64,000 nucleotides of DNA, taken from Allorhizobium sonneratiae. Lineage in GTDB: Bacteria; Pseudomonadota; Alphaproteobacteria; Rhizobiales; Rhizobiaceae. The translations under genes and the position numbers were made by a program. Numbering within the stretch: the stretch's first letter is position 1; each line of letters begins with the position of its first letter. Below the pieces are notes generated by a model. That model was not told the origin of the DNA and made no database searches. It worked only from the letters and a program-made list of their open reading frames with translations. The DNA lies in contig NZ_JAMKOJ010000010.1 of NCBI RefSeq assembly GCF_023700755.1, positions 124,001 through 188,000 on the forward strand. The letters run 5' to 3'. Shown in pieces: positions 9,996-19,158 of this stretch.

Positions 9996-10706
9996 TTATG
10001 AAGGACAGGCGCGCTTAACCAAGCCAATAAATGTGTGTATCTTGACATCATCTGCATAATAAAATCCACTAAAACAGTCTTTTCTTTTAAAACCTGAACC
10101 AAGATCGGAAAGTAGTTCAATCGAAAAACTTTTATACTCTGCATCGAGCGCAACAATTCGCGCATCCTCAAACCAGAACATGCGCCGCACGAGTGGATAA
10201 AGACACTTGAAAAGGCTTTCCTTGGCGGAAAAAATCAAGGTTGCAAAGGTTTGCGGGTTCAGATTTTCTGGCTTGAACACCCATTCTTCCGGTCGGCAGA
10301 TCTTGTTTTTTACGGTCTGCATGACGTTTTCCGTCATGATTTCTTCGGTATCGATACCAAGACCTTCCCAATCTTCATTTCGTGCGGCAACGGCGGCAGC
10401 AAAACCCTTTGTGTGGGTGATCGAGCCGATCAGCCCGTCAGGCCAGACGGGCTCCCCCCTCTCGCCTGCTGCAACCTGATGACCAGCGACGCCGCAAAGC
10501 CCTTCAATCGCGCGCATGGCACACAGCCGGCCGGCCACATATTCTGCCTTGCGTTTGGCCACGGCATTTTTCATCTTTTCCGGCAAAGCGATCCCCTCTG
10601 CAGCGGCATCGCCATCCCGAAATGCCTGAGGATCGAACTGAAGCGCCGAGGCCTTCACCGTGGCGGGAAAAAAGGGAGCAATCTCAAGCGAACTGAAAAA
10701 ACTCAT
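9996..10706 (-). CDS. 4'-phosphopantetheinyl transferase, EntD/Sfp-like
   Basis: Enzyme that transfers phosphopantetheine from CoA to carrier domains of peptide synthetases or polyketide synthases. Motifs are EPVWPDGLIGSITHT, GLGIDTE (Mg-binding Asp/Glu) and FSAKESLFKCLYP. The open frame extends to a GTG at 10763, but ATG 10706 (SFFSSLEIAPFFP) matches the usual EntD N-terminus and has GGATGG 4 nt upstream; this gives 236 residues. No carrier-protein synthetase lies in the window, so its partner is elsewhere. The 3' half and the following gap are clearly AT-richer than the neighbours, which may reflect acquisition by transfer. Confidence 0.82.
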   Translation of the reverse strand: MSFFSSLEIAPFFPATVKASALQFDPQAFRDGDAAAEGIALPEKMKNAVAKRKAEYVAGRLCAMRAIEGLCGVAGHQVAAGERGEPVWPDGLIGSITHTKGFAAAVAARNEDWEGLGIDTEEIMTENVMQTVKNKICRPEEWVFKPENLNPQTFATLIFSAKESLFKCLYPLVRRMFWFEDARIVALDAEYKSFSIELLSDLGSGFKRKDCFSGFYYADDVKIHTFIGLVKRACPS

Positions 10707-10823
10707 AGACCATCCAGAAGCAGGTGAAACCAGATCGAACACGCGACAAGACCATCTCATCACCGCCGATCACAGATAAAATTCAGCGTTACAGACGCTC
10801 CGTCAATCATCCCCGCTACAATT

Positions 10824-11372
10824 TCAGCCCTGACGGGCTGCTGCAATAATGGTTTCGGCCTCCTGCCTGTCCATCTCCAGCACCTGCTTCACCAGGGAAA
10901 AGCCAAAGCCCTGCCGGGCCAGCGCCGCCATTTCACGATTGAGGCGGGTTGGGTCGGCCTCCTCCCGGCGAAAGGCGCCATAGGCGCGCTTGCGACAGTA
11001 AAGCACGGCGGCCCAAAGCTCGTTCACATCCTCGGCGGCTGATCGGGCAAGATCGGTTTCAATGCCTTTGATCCCCAGCATCTGCGCAACAGCCCGGCGG
11101 GACTTTCCCCCCAGCATGGCGGAGCGCGCCTTGACGTCGGCATAGGTCCTGTCATCGATCGCGCCCATCGACTTGCCAAAGCAGACGGCCTCATCGGCAA
11201 GAACGGCAAGCGCCTCTTGATCGAGACCTTCGAATTTCTGCGCCGCCTTGCGGGAGATGGCCTCCCGCAGCTGCTTTTCGCTCATCATCCGGCGACTGAG
11301 CCGATAGGCGGCAGAGTTTCGCGCCCAGCTCAACATCCGCTCGCTCACAGCCGCCGTTTCGCTCTCATCCAT
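10824..11372 (-). CDS. recX: Regulatory protein RecX
   Basis: 182-residue RecX family protein, a modulator that caps RecA filaments. Family features are an Arg-rich N-terminal helix (YRLSRRMMSEKQLREAISRK) and repeated three-helix units with SRRAVAQMLGIKGI and MAALARQGFGFSLVKQVL. Start ATG 11372 (MDESETAA) is chosen over 11390 because it follows the GNAT stop by 1 nt and has GGAG upstream; the longer version overlaps the upstream gene. It forms a probable operon with the GNAT gene. recA is not next to it, which is normal in alphaproteobacteria. Confidence 0.85.
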   Translation of the reverse strand: MDESETAAVSERMLSWARNSAAYRLSRRMMSEKQLREAISRKAAQKFEGLDQEALAVLADEAVCFGKSMGAIDDRTYADVKARSAMLGGKSRRAVAQMLGIKGIETDLARSAAEDVNELWAAVLYCRKRAYGAFRREEADPTRLNREMAALARQGFGFSLVKQVLEMDRQEAETIIAAARQG

Positions 11373-11373
11373 C

Positions 11374-11868
11374 TCAGGCTCCGTCGGCAAATGCCTTCAG
11401 CGCCTCACCCGCCAGCCTGTAGCGCACCCATTCACTCTGCGGCTCGCCACCGACCGAGCGATAAAAGCGGATGGCAGGCTCATTCCAGTCGAGAACCGAC
11501 CATTCAAACCGGCCACAACCCGTTTCCACCGCGCGTTTTGCCAGATAGCGCAGCAAAAGCCTGCCGCCACCGCTGCCGCGCGCGGCAGGATCGACATAAA
11601 GATCTTCGAGATAAAGCCCCTTGCGTCCCTGCCAGGTCGAATAGCTGTAAAACCAGACGGCAAAGCCGACAGCATCGCCATTCTGTTCCAGGATGGCCGC
11701 CTCGGTCACGCTGCCGGGGCCAAACAGGCTCTCACGCAAACTGGCTGGCGTTGCCACCACCTCATGCTCCGCCTTTTCGTAACGGGCAAGATCGACAACG
11801 AAGCGAAAGATAACATCCGTATCCTCAGCCGTTGCAGGCCGGATGCTAAAGGCATCAGTCATGATCAT
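11374..11868 (-). CDS. GNAT family N-acetyltransferase, SSAT-like
   Basis: 164-residue acetyl-CoA-dependent N-acetyltransferase. It starts FSIRPATAEDTDVIFRFV and carries the acetyl-CoA binding loop LYVDPAARGSGGGRLLLRYL (Q/RxxGxG/A motif) followed by the family block FEWSVLDWNEPAIRFYRSVG, typical of the diamine/thialysine acetyltransferase subgroup. Acceptor substrate (small amine or amino acid) is inferred only from this similarity. It is followed after 1 nt by recX, suggesting co-transcription, and lies 9 nt after the lipoprotein gene. Confidence 0.82.
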   Translation of the reverse strand: MIMTDAFSIRPATAEDTDVIFRFVVDLARYEKAEHEVVATPASLRESLFGPGSVTEAAILEQNGDAVGFAVWFYSYSTWQGRKGLYLEDLYVDPAARGSGGGRLLLRYLAKRAVETGCGRFEWSVLDWNEPAIRFYRSVGGEPQSEWVRYRLAGEALKAFADGA

Positions 11869-11877
11869 ACCGGCAGC

Positions 11878-12501
11878 TTATTCGAAGGCTTGCCACCAGG
11901 ATCGACCGGTCCCGGAAACTTCGGCGGCCTTCTTGCGCGCTTTTTCCTTCTTTTCTTCCGGCACGCCCAGATCGTTCAGCTTGGAAGGATCGATCTCGGT
12001 ATAGGCGGTCGGCGGATCGGACAAAAGCCGGCGCTGATCGATATAGGAACCCTGCTGCAGCTTGCGCGCCTGACGGAAGGCTTCCCACTTCTGCTCTTCG
12101 GTCATTGTGCCGTTCTTGCCATAGCCTTCAAGCAGCGGCGAACGGTAGCTTGGGTCATTGGAATGGGCATCGGCCTCGGCGACAAGACGCTTGCGGGTGT
12201 CTTCCGGCGATTCCACCCATTCCGGGTTGTTCGAACTGGCCAGCGACTGCTGCGGCTTGACCAGATCGCTGTCATCGCCCTTGGGCGGCAGAACGAGATC
12301 CGGGCGCGGGTTGTATTTCACTCCCGCATCTGTCGGCTTGCTGGACAGGGAGACCGTCGAGCCAAGGTCATCCGTCAACTGCTCGAAGGCGGTCTTGTCC
12401 GTTCCGTAGGTTGGACTGCTGACACAACCACTCAAGGCCGTACATGCGGCAGCGACGCCAAAAAAAGCAAGCCCTGTGCGAACTATCCGTGCCTTCACCA
12501 T
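11878..12501 (-). CDS. Lipoprotein of unknown function
   Basis: 207-residue predicted lipoprotein. From ATG 12501 (MVKARIVRTG) a hydrophobic signal leads to a lipobox ALSGC, so the mature protein begins with lipidated Cys. The rest is polar, with Pro-rich NPRPDLVLPPKGDD, a Lys/Glu-rich helix (PEEKKEKARKKAAE) and a C-terminal WWQAFE. Start 12501 is supported by AAGGAATTC directly upstream; the open frame reaching 12570 would disrupt the signal peptide. No enzymatic motif is visible. Position immediately downstream of ileS suggests read-through transcription. Confidence 0.75.
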   Translation of the reverse strand: MVKARIVRTGLAFFGVAAACTALSGCVSSPTYGTDKTAFEQLTDDLGSTVSLSSKPTDAGVKYNPRPDLVLPPKGDDSDLVKPQQSLASSNNPEWVESPEDTRKRLVAEADAHSNDPSYRSPLLEGYGKNGTMTEEQKWEAFRQARKLQQGSYIDQRRLLSDPPTAYTEIDPSKLNDLGVPEEKKEKARKKAAEVSGTGRSWWQAFE

Positions 12502-12537
12502 GAATTCCTTCCAGCCTCTCCGACCGTCCCCCCAGTA

Positions 12538-12567
12538 TCTTTCAGGCGACACTTCTCGCCTGAAAGA
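12538..12567. repeat. 11-bp perfect inverted repeat between ileS and lipoprotein gene
   Basis: TCTTTCAGGCG, an 8-nt loop, then CGCCTGAAAGA. A further half copy (TTTCAGGCAG) follows at about 12581. No T-run follows on the minus strand, so it is either a weak ileS terminator, a 5'-leader hairpin of the lipoprotein mRNA, or an operator. Confidence 0.6.
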
Positions 12568-12639
12568 CAATTCCGGCCAATTTCAGGCAGCTTTTACCGG
12601 ATTAGCAGCAAAAGCGCAAATCATGCGTCAGAGAAAGCC

Positions 12640-15615
12640 TCAGCGCGCGGCTGCCAGTTCTCTCAGCGCCGCCGCATCGCGGGCCGACACATCGGGATAA
12701 TCCGGATCGGAGCCGACATCATCGGTCATCCGCCAGGAACGGGCGCATTTTTTGCCCTTTGCCAGCGTCGGCTCGACGGCCACCTTCGTGCCATCCTCCA
12801 GCCGGAAGGCGCCGCTTGGCCCCTCACCTTCGACAATCGAGATGCCGGAGGTGATGCAGATCTCCGCAAAATCCAGTCCGGCAAGCGATGCCATCAGGGT
12901 TTTGTCAGCAATATGCACAATAGGTGCCGCTTCCAGCGAGGAGCCGATGCGCTTGTCCTTGCGCTCCACTTCCAAAGCACCGGTGACGACACGGCGCACG
13001 ACGCGCACATGTTTCCACTTTTCCGCCAGCGCCTCGTTCTTCCAGTCTGCCGGGATTTCCGGGAACTGTTCGAGATGCACCGAAACCGCCTGCGGATTGC
13101 GCGACAGCCAGGCCTCTTCGGTGGTAAACGGCATCATCGGCGCAAACCACAACACAAGGCAATCAAAAAGCTTGCGGATGACGTAAAGCGCCGTGCGGCG
13201 ACGCAGCGAAGACGGCGCATCGCAATAAAGCGCATCCTTGCGGATATCGAAATAGAAGGCCGACAGCTCGACATTGGCGAAATCGGTCAAGGCGCGGGTG
13301 ATACGCTTGAAATCGAAATCGTCATAGGCCTTGCGCACCAGTTCATCCAGCTCGGCCAGCCGGTGCAGCATCAGCTTTTCCAACTCCGGCAGATCGGCAT
13401 AGGCAAAGTCATCGCCCGTATCATGGGCAAGCGTGCCGAGCATCCAGCGAATGGTGTTGCGGATCTTGCGATAGGCGTCGATATTGGTTTGCAGAATGGT
13501 TTTGCCGAGGCGCTGGTCTTCGCCGTAATCGGTGTTCATCACCCAAAGACGCAGGATATCCGCACCCGACTGCGCCATGACATCCTGCGGCACAACCGTA
13601 TTGCCGAGCGATTTCGACATCTTGCGGCCCTGCTCGTCCATCGTAAAGCCGTGGGTGACCACAGCATTATAGGGCGCACGGCCACGGGTGGCGCAGCTTT
13701 CCAGCAGCGAGGAATGGAACCAGCCGCGATGCTGGTCTGAGCCTTCGAGATAAACGTCGGCAGGCCATTTCAGATCGGGCCGGTCTTCCAGCGTAAACGT
13801 GTGGGTCGAGCCCGAATCGAACCAGACATCGAGAATGTCGCGCACCTGGCTCCAGCGGTCCTGATCGTCACGACCAGCCAGAAAACGCTCCTTCGCGCCG
13901 TCTGCAAACCAGGCATCCGCGCCTTCAGCCTCAAAGGCCTCGATGATGCGGGCATTGACCGTATCATCGACGAGGATTTCGCCCTTGTCATCGACGAAGA
14001 TGGCGATCGGAACGCCCCAGGCGCGCTGACGGGAAAGCACCCAGTCCGGGCGGTTTTCGATCATGGCGCGCAGACGGTTCTGCCCGGCAGCGGGCACGAA
14101 ACGGGTCTCGTCAATGGCGTTCAGGGCGCGGGACCGCAGCGTCGAGCCATCGCCGAAATCCTTGTCCATATGGACAAACCATTGCGGCGTGTTGCGGAAG
14201 ATCACCGGCTTTTTCGAGCGCCAGCTATGCGGATATTCATGCTTGATCCGGCCACGGGCAAACAGATTGTTGGCGGCAATCAGCGCCTCGATCACACGCT
14301 TGTTGGCATCGCCCTTCTTGCCGTTGTCGTCCATAACGCGGGCAGCACCGCCTTCAGCCGAGGGGCCGAAACCGGGAGCGTCTTCGGTGTAAAAACCGTC
14401 ATCGCCGACGGTGAAGGGGATTGTGGAGGAAATGCCACGGGCTTCCAGCGCACGCGCATTGTCCATCCAGGCATCGAAGTCTTCGCGACCATGGCCGGGA
14501 GCGGTGTGAACGAAGCCTGTACCGGCGTCATCGGTGACGTGATCGCCATCGAGGAGGGGAACAGGGAATTCGTAGCCGCCGCCCAATCCCTTCAAGGGAT
14601 GGTCACATGTTATGGCTGCAAGTTGTCTAGCCGTTACATCTTGCAGACGAATGTATTCTAACTTTGCCTTTGCAAAGCAATCAGCGGCAAGCTTGTCTGC
14701 AAAAATCAGCTTTTCACCTGGCTGCGGGCCAAATTCATTGGCAGCTGCGGTGACTTCATAGAGTCCATAGCTGATCTTGGACGAGAAGGAAATCGCCCGA
14801 TTGCCCGGGATGGTCCAAGGGGTTGTCGTCCAGATGACGACGAAAGCACCGGCAAAATCATCTTGAGTCATCACTGATTCAGGTAGTGATGACGCAGGTG
14901 CCTCCCTTGAACTAAAGGGCGCGGCAAATCTCGACTCTGGAATCGGAAACTTCACCCAGATCGTATCACTTTCGACCTCGTGATACTCCACCTCGGCCTC
15001 AGCCAGCGCCGTGCGCTCGACCACCGACCACATCACAGGCTTGGAGCCGCGATAGAGCTGGCCGGACCTGGCGATTTTCAGCAGCTCACCGGCAATCCGC
15101 GCCTCAGCGTGGAAATTCATCGTCGTATAGGGATTGTCGAAATCGCCTTCGATACCAAGGCGTTTGAAATCCTCCGACTGCACCTTGATCCAGCCGCTCG
15201 CGAAATCACGGCATTCCTGACGGAATTCGTTGATCGGCACCTCGTCCTTGTTCTTGCCCTTCTCGCGGTATTTTTCCTCGATCTTCCATTCGATCGGCAG
15301 ACCGTGGCAATCCCAGCCGGGAACATAGTTCGAATCAAACCCGCGCATCTGGAAGGAGCGGGTGATGACGTCCTTCAAAATCTTGTTCAGCGCATGGCCG
15401 ATATGGATATTGCCGTTGGCGTAAGGGGGGCCGTCATGCAGCACGAATTTTTCGCGACCGGCGGCGGATTCGCGCAGTTTTTTGTAAAGCCCCATCTCCT
15501 GCCAGCGCTGGACCAGTTCCGGCTCTTTCTGCGGCAGGCCAGCGCGCATCGGAAAATCGGTTTCGGGCAGGTAAAGGGTCTTGGAATAGTCTTGCTTATC
15601 AGTGGTATCGGTCAT
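12640..15615 (-). CDS. ileS: Isoleucyl-tRNA synthetase
   Basis: 991-residue class I aminoacyl-tRNA synthetase charging tRNA-Ile. It has the HIGH motif in [17 protein letters not shown], the editing-domain [13 protein letters not shown], the GWFHSSLLE block and the KMSKS motif in [12 protein letters not shown]. The C-terminal anticodon region is complete. Near residues 230-256 it contains an extra Ser/Pro-rich segment (around [14 protein letters not shown]) encoded by DNA that folds as a hairpin (14868-14892), which looks like an in-frame insertion in the editing domain. Housekeeping gene; no zinc-finger Cys cluster is obvious at the C-terminus. Confidence 0.97.
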   Translation of the reverse strand: MTDTTDKQDYSKTLYLPETDFPMRAGLPQKEPELVQRWQEMGLYKKLRESAAGREKFVLHDGPPYANGNIHIGHALNKILKDVITRSFQMRGFDSNYVPGWDCHGLPIEWKIEEKYREKGKNKDEVPINEFRQECRDFASGWIKVQSEDFKRLGIEGDFDNPYTTMNFHAEARIAGELLKIARSGQLYRGSKPVMWSVVERTALAEAEVEYHEVESDTIWVKFPIPESRFAAPFSSREAPASSLPESVMTQDDFAGAFVVIWTTTPWTIPGNRAISFSSKISYGLYEVTAAANEFGPQPGEKLIFADKLAADCFAKAKLEYIRLQDVTARQLAAITCDHPLKGLGGGYEFPVPLLDGDHVTDDAGTGFVHTAPGHGREDFDAWMDNARALEARGISSTIPFTVGDDGFYTEDAPGFGPSAEGGAARVMDDNGKKGDANKRVIEALIAANNLFARGRIKHEYPHSWRSKKPVIFRNTPQWFVHMDKDFGDGSTLRSRALNAIDETRFVPAAGQNRLRAMIENRPDWVLSRQRAWGVPIAIFVDDKGEILVDDTVNARIIEAFEAEGADAWFADGAKERFLAGRDDQDRWSQVRDILDVWFDSGSTHTFTLEDRPDLKWPADVYLEGSDQHRGWFHSSLLESCATRGRAPYNAVVTHGFTMDEQGRKMSKSLGNTVVPQDVMAQSGADILRLWVMNTDYGEDQRLGKTILQTNIDAYRKIRNTIRWMLGTLAHDTGDDFAYADLPELEKLMLHRLAELDELVRKAYDDFDFKRITRALTDFANVELSAFYFDIRKDALYCDAPSSLRRRTALYVIRKLFDCLVLWFAPMMPFTTEEAWLSRNPQAVSVHLEQFPEIPADWKNEALAEKWKHVRVVRRVVTGALEVERKDKRIGSSLEAAPIVHIADKTLMASLAGLDFAEICITSGISIVEGEGPSGAFRLEDGTKVAVEPTLAKGKKCARSWRMTDDVGSDPDYPDVSARDAAALRELAAAR
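14868..14892. repeat. Hairpin within ileS, part of a putative in-frame insertion
   Basis: TCATCACT, 9-nt loop, AGTGATGA. A second short hairpin (CCCTT, AAGGG) lies about 15 nt to its right. The DNA encodes the Ser/Pro-rich extra segment of the IleS editing domain. Confidence 0.55.
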
Positions 15616-15833
15616 GATCTCGCCATGGAATGGGCGCGAAGGCGCGCCGGATAGAAAAACACGGTCGCTGAAAGGGCGGGCGCTGATGCCACGCCAAAAA
15701 CCCGGACCCTCCGGCTACATCTCAAGCGCGGAAGGCCGGGCCAATAATTCGCCCAGAAATTCGAAAGGCTATGGTCGACCGGAGTGTTTTCATGGTGGCG
15801 ATTGTTTAAGCGTTTTCCCGGCGAAAGAGAAGC

Positions 15834-15883
15834 GAAAAAACAGAAGCAAAAGGCAGCCGTAGCGATTGATTGCTACGGCTGCC
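15834..15883 (-). terminator. Rho-independent terminator of mctP
   Basis: Perfect 12-bp inverted repeat (GGCAGCCGTAGC, 8-nt loop, GCTACGGCTGCC; 15852-15883). On the minus strand it is followed by a T-rich tract (TTTTGCTTCTGTTTTTT). It lies 25 bp past the mctP stop. Confidence 0.85.
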
Positions 15884-15908
15884 CGAATCCTCGGAGTAAA
15901 GGCGGTAA

Positions 15909-17381
15909 TCAGGCCCGCGCCACGGCCTTGGCCGGGGTGACGAGATTGACCACGACGGCAACGATGACATTGGCCGCCAGCGCCAGCAGGCCGGTATAGA
16001 CCGTAACCGGCGCGCCGCCGAAGCTGACGGCATGGAGCGGCTTCAACCCGTCCATCCAGACGAACCAGGTGCCGCCGAAGAAGCCGACAATCCAGCCCGA
16101 AAGCAGCGCAGGCGCACGGAACCACGGGGTAAACAGGCCGAAAATCAGCGCCGGAAGCGTCTGCAGGATCCAGATCCCGCCCAGCAATTGCAGATCAAGG
16201 GCAAATTGCGTCGGCAGGAACAGGATGACCAGAAGCGCGCCGACCTTGACCACCAGCGAGGTAATCTTGGCCACCTGCGCCTCACCCGCATGGGAAACAT
16301 TCGGGTTGACATAGGCCTTCCAGAAATTGCGGGTGAAGAGATTGGCGGCGCCAATGCTCATCACCGCCGCCGGTACCAGCGCACCGATGGCAATCGCCGA
16401 GAAAGCGAAACCGGCAAACCAGCTGGGGAAGAGCGTGGCGAACAGTTGCGGCACCACCTCATTCGGTCCCGACAGTTTCAGCCCCGCCGCATGGCCCATA
16501 TAGCCGAGCAGGGCAAGAAGACCGAGCAGCAACGTATAGGCCGGCAGAAGCACCGCATTCTTGCGAATGGTGTTGCCGCCATTGGAGGCGAAAATACCGG
16601 TCAGCGTGTGCGGATACATGAAGGCGGCAAGCGCCGAGCCGAGCGCCAGTGTCGCATAGGCCACGTATTGATTTGACCCCAGCAGCAGCCCGCCCGCGCC
16701 CTTGGCGTGGAAATCGGCATCAGCCATGGCAAAGACATTGGCATAGCCACCCAGTTTCAGCGGAATGGCCGCCACCGCCGTCAGCACCACGATATAGATC
16801 ATGATGTCCTTGACGAAGGCAATCAGCGCCGGGGCGCGAAGCCCTGCCGAATAGGTATAAAGCGCCAGAATCAGGAAGGAGATCATCAGCGGCACTTCGC
16901 CATGCAGGCCAAGCGCCTTCAAGACCGCCGCCATGCCGACGAGTTGAAGCGCAATATAGGGCATGGTGGCGAGAACGCCGGTCAGCGCCACGGCCAGTTC
17001 CAGCGCGCGCGAGCCATATTGACCATGCACGACATCGCCCGCCGTGACATAGCCATGCTCCTTGGCGCGCTTCCACAGAACCGGCATCACCAGAAAGACG
17101 AAAGGATAGACGACGATCGTATAGGGCAGCGCAAAGAAGCCGTAGGCGCCAACCGCATAGACCAGCGCCGGAACGGCAATCACCGTATAGGCGGTGTAAA
17201 AATCGCCACCAACAAGGAACCAGGTGATCCAGGTGCCGAATTTGCGCCCGCCAAGGCCCCATTCATCGATATGGGCAAGGGTTTCGGGCTTGCGCCAGCG
17301 GGCGGCGATAAAGCCCATCACCGTGACGAGCAGGAAGAAGAAGATAAAAACAGACAGCGCGGTCACATTGATATCAGTCAT
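15909..17381 (-). CDS. mctP: Sodium:solute symporter, monocarboxylate permease MctP type
   Basis: 490-residue SSS-family cation:solute symporter with about 13 membrane helices. Family features are FLVGGDFYTAYTVIAVPALV, AGLRAPALIAFVKDIMIYIV (the conserved SSS block) and SAIAIGALVPAAVMSIGAANLFTRN. The sequence style and the paired upstream DUF3311 gene match MctP-type rhizobial permeases that take up lactate, pyruvate, propionate and alanine; that assignment is by family resemblance. Start overlaps the DUF3311 gene by 8 nt, indicating translational coupling. A strong terminator follows. Confidence 0.85.
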   Translation of the reverse strand: MTDINVTALSVFIFFFLLVTVMGFIAARWRKPETLAHIDEWGLGGRKFGTWITWFLVGGDFYTAYTVIAVPALVYAVGAYGFFALPYTIVVYPFVFLVMPVLWKRAKEHGYVTAGDVVHGQYGSRALELAVALTGVLATMPYIALQLVGMAAVLKALGLHGEVPLMISFLILALYTYSAGLRAPALIAFVKDIMIYIVVLTAVAAIPLKLGGYANVFAMADADFHAKGAGGLLLGSNQYVAYATLALGSALAAFMYPHTLTGIFASNGGNTIRKNAVLLPAYTLLLGLLALLGYMGHAAGLKLSGPNEVVPQLFATLFPSWFAGFAFSAIAIGALVPAAVMSIGAANLFTRNFWKAYVNPNVSHAGEAQVAKITSLVVKVGALLVILFLPTQFALDLQLLGGIWILQTLPALIFGLFTPWFRAPALLSGWIVGFFGGTWFVWMDGLKPLHAVSFGGAPVTVYTGLLALAANVIVAVVVNLVTPAKAVARA

Positions 17382-17571
17382 CGCTCTTCAGGCTCCTATA
17401 GGCAACATAGATGAGGAGCGAGGTGATCGGCACCCACAGGAGCTGATACCAGTAGAAAAACGGAAAGCCGAAAAGGGACGGCTCCCGGAAATTGTAAAAC
17501 GGAACCCATAACAGGCCGATATAGGGAATGATCAACAGCCAGCAGGCCGTCGTCCACACAGGTTTTTGCAT
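17374..17571 (-). CDS. DUF3311 small membrane protein, symporter partner
   Basis: 65-residue protein with two hydrophobic segments (TTACWLLIIPYIGLLWVPFY and LLWVPITSLLIYVAY). It matches the DUF3311 type that regularly precedes SSS-family symporters and is thought to act as a small accessory subunit. GGGAGG lies 6 nt upstream of ATG. Its end overlaps mctP. Confidence 0.85.
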   Translation of the reverse strand: MQKPVWTTACWLLIIPYIGLLWVPFYNFREPSLFGFPFFYWYQLLWVPITSLLIYVAYRSLKSDD

Positions 17572-17758
17572 AAAAGCCTCCCGGGCTCATCTCTGACGGC
17601 TCCCCCGCCAGCCTTAAGCTTTTCGCAAAGCTTTCCGGCCCGCAACACAAAACCCGGCAAAAACATGACTTTCAGCAAATTAACCACAAAAAATTAAGGA
17701 TGGCCCGGCCTTTTCATCGGCATGAACCACCCTTTTTGATTGAAATCGGGGAAGATGT

Positions 17759-18010
17759 TCAGGCTGCGGAGGAAAAATGCGCTTCGCCGCTCATCAGCTC
17801 GACCGTCATGGATGCGGGAGCGCGGCGAATATCCTCAAGGTGATCCTTGCATTCCTTCGAAATGAATTTCAGCGCGGCTTCCTCGCTGGCGAACAATCCG
17901 CCAAGCTTTTCGGTCGTGTCCTGAAGGACCCAGCAGCCATGTTGATCGCGGCCAATGGTAAAACGGGGAACGGACCGGAAAAGCGAACGCTGATCGACAA
18001 ATTCATTCAT
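17759..18010 (-). CDS. Small hypothetical protein
   Basis: 83-residue soluble protein of unknown function. It begins MNEFVDQRSLFRSVPRFTIG and contains CWVLQDTTEKLGGLFASEEA and AALKFISKECKDH, giving a beta-strand then helix layout reminiscent of DUF2188-like small domains. AAGGAG lies 8 nt upstream of the ATG, which supports translation. It stands alone, with 187 bp to DUF3311 and 155 bp to ribF, all on the minus strand. No function is proposed. Confidence 0.7.
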   Translation of the reverse strand: MNEFVDQRSLFRSVPRFTIGRDQHGCWVLQDTTEKLGGLFASEEAALKFISKECKDHLEDIRRAPASMTVELMSGEAHFSSAA

Positions 18011-18165
18011 GACACGTACTCCTTATTTCAAGTGACAGGCTTTTCGCGCGACAAAGATCTTTCGGCAAAATGGACGGGGGTTTTCTCATACAGAAATCCC
18101 CCTGAAACACCCGTGGTCATTCGGCAGGACTGCCCTGCATTAAGTGCATGGCCGGGAAATCGCTT

Positions 18166-19146
18166 TCAAAAAGCAATCGCCTCATCCAATGCACCAAGTG
18201 GCGTAACACCTGAGAGCAGCGCCCGCGCCTCCTCTTCATCCTTTCGGATCTGGGCGACCAGCGGATCGAGCCCGGAAAATTTCCATTCGTCGCGCAGATG
18301 GCCGAAGAAGGAGACGGCGCAGACCTCGCCATAGAGATCGCCGGAAAAATCGAAGACGAAGGTTTCCAGCAGTGGCACGCCGCTTTCCGTCACGGTCGGG
18401 CGATAGCCGAAACTGGCAACACCGTCGCGGATGACGCCATCGGGGCGACGCAGCCGCACGGCATAGATACCGGGCCGGAGAGTCGATTCGGCTTGCAGCG
18501 CCATATTGGCCGTTGGAAAGCCCAGCGTGCGGCCAAGCTGCTGGCCCTTGATCACCTCCGCCTCGACCGTGAAGCGATAGCCGAGCAGGCCGTTGATTTC
18601 GCCGATTGCCCCATCTGCGAGCAATGCACGGATACGGCTTGAAGAGACGACCTCGGCATTTTCATCACGGAAAGCATCGAGCAATTTGACGCCGAAACCG
18701 AAGCGCTTGCCCGCCTCGATCATATAGGCAGGCCCCCCTTCCCGCCCCTTGCCGAAATGAAAATCGAAGCCGGTCACCACATGGGACGCCCCGATCCAGT
18801 CGATCAGGATAGAGCGGACGAAATCCTCGGCCGAACGGCGTGAAAAATCGAGATCGAAGGGATATTCGATCACCGCCTGAAAGCCCATGGCCTCCAGCAA
18901 TTTTGCCCGCAAGGGCGCGGGCGTCAGGCGAAACACCGGCTTTGCCGGATTGAACACCGAGCGCGGATGCGGCTCGAAGGTCAGAACCAGCGCCGGAACC
19001 TGCTTTTCCGCAGCAATAGCCAATGCCCGCTCGAGCACCGATTGATGCCCACGGTGAACGCCATCGAAATTGCCGATCGCCACCACACCGCCTTTCAGCG
19101 CATCCGGCAGCTGCATTTTCATTTCATTGCGGTGAAAAACGGTCAT
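18166..19146 (-). CDS. ribF: Bifunctional riboflavin kinase/FAD synthetase
   Basis: 326-residue enzyme making FMN and then FAD. The N-terminal adenylyltransferase domain has GNFDGVHRGHQSV (HxGH-type motif, about 25-37) and VLTFEPHPRSVF. The C-terminal flavokinase domain has the GRTLGFPTANM block and GVASFGYRPTV, with the catalytic Glu in LLETFVFDF. Length is normal. It is followed upstream by the HAD gene with a 12-nt gap on the same strand, a pairing often seen in rhizobia. Confidence 0.95.
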   Translation of the reverse strand: MTVFHRNEMKMQLPDALKGGVVAIGNFDGVHRGHQSVLERALAIAAEKQVPALVLTFEPHPRSVFNPAKPVFRLTPAPLRAKLLEAMGFQAVIEYPFDLDFSRRSAEDFVRSILIDWIGASHVVTGFDFHFGKGREGGPAYMIEAGKRFGFGVKLLDAFRDENAEVVSSSRIRALLADGAIGEINGLLGYRFTVEAEVIKGQQLGRTLGFPTANMALQAESTLRPGIYAVRLRRPDGVIRDGVASFGYRPTVTESGVPLLETFVFDFSGDLYGEVCAVSFFGHLRDEWKFSGLDPLVAQIRKDEEEARALLSGVTPLGALDEAIAF

Positions 19147-19158
19147 GGCGATGTTCCG

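Noticed and set aside
11764-13740. 658-codon plus-strand frame over the acetyltransferase, lipoprotein and ileS genes
   Set aside because: Antisense shadow crossing several genes in high-GC DNA.
14641-14702. Nested palindrome in ileS (TTGCAGAC/GTCTGCAA with inner CTTTGC/GCAAAG) as a second insertion
   Set aside because: The encoded residues fit the expected IleS sequence, so there is no extra segment; probably chance symmetry.
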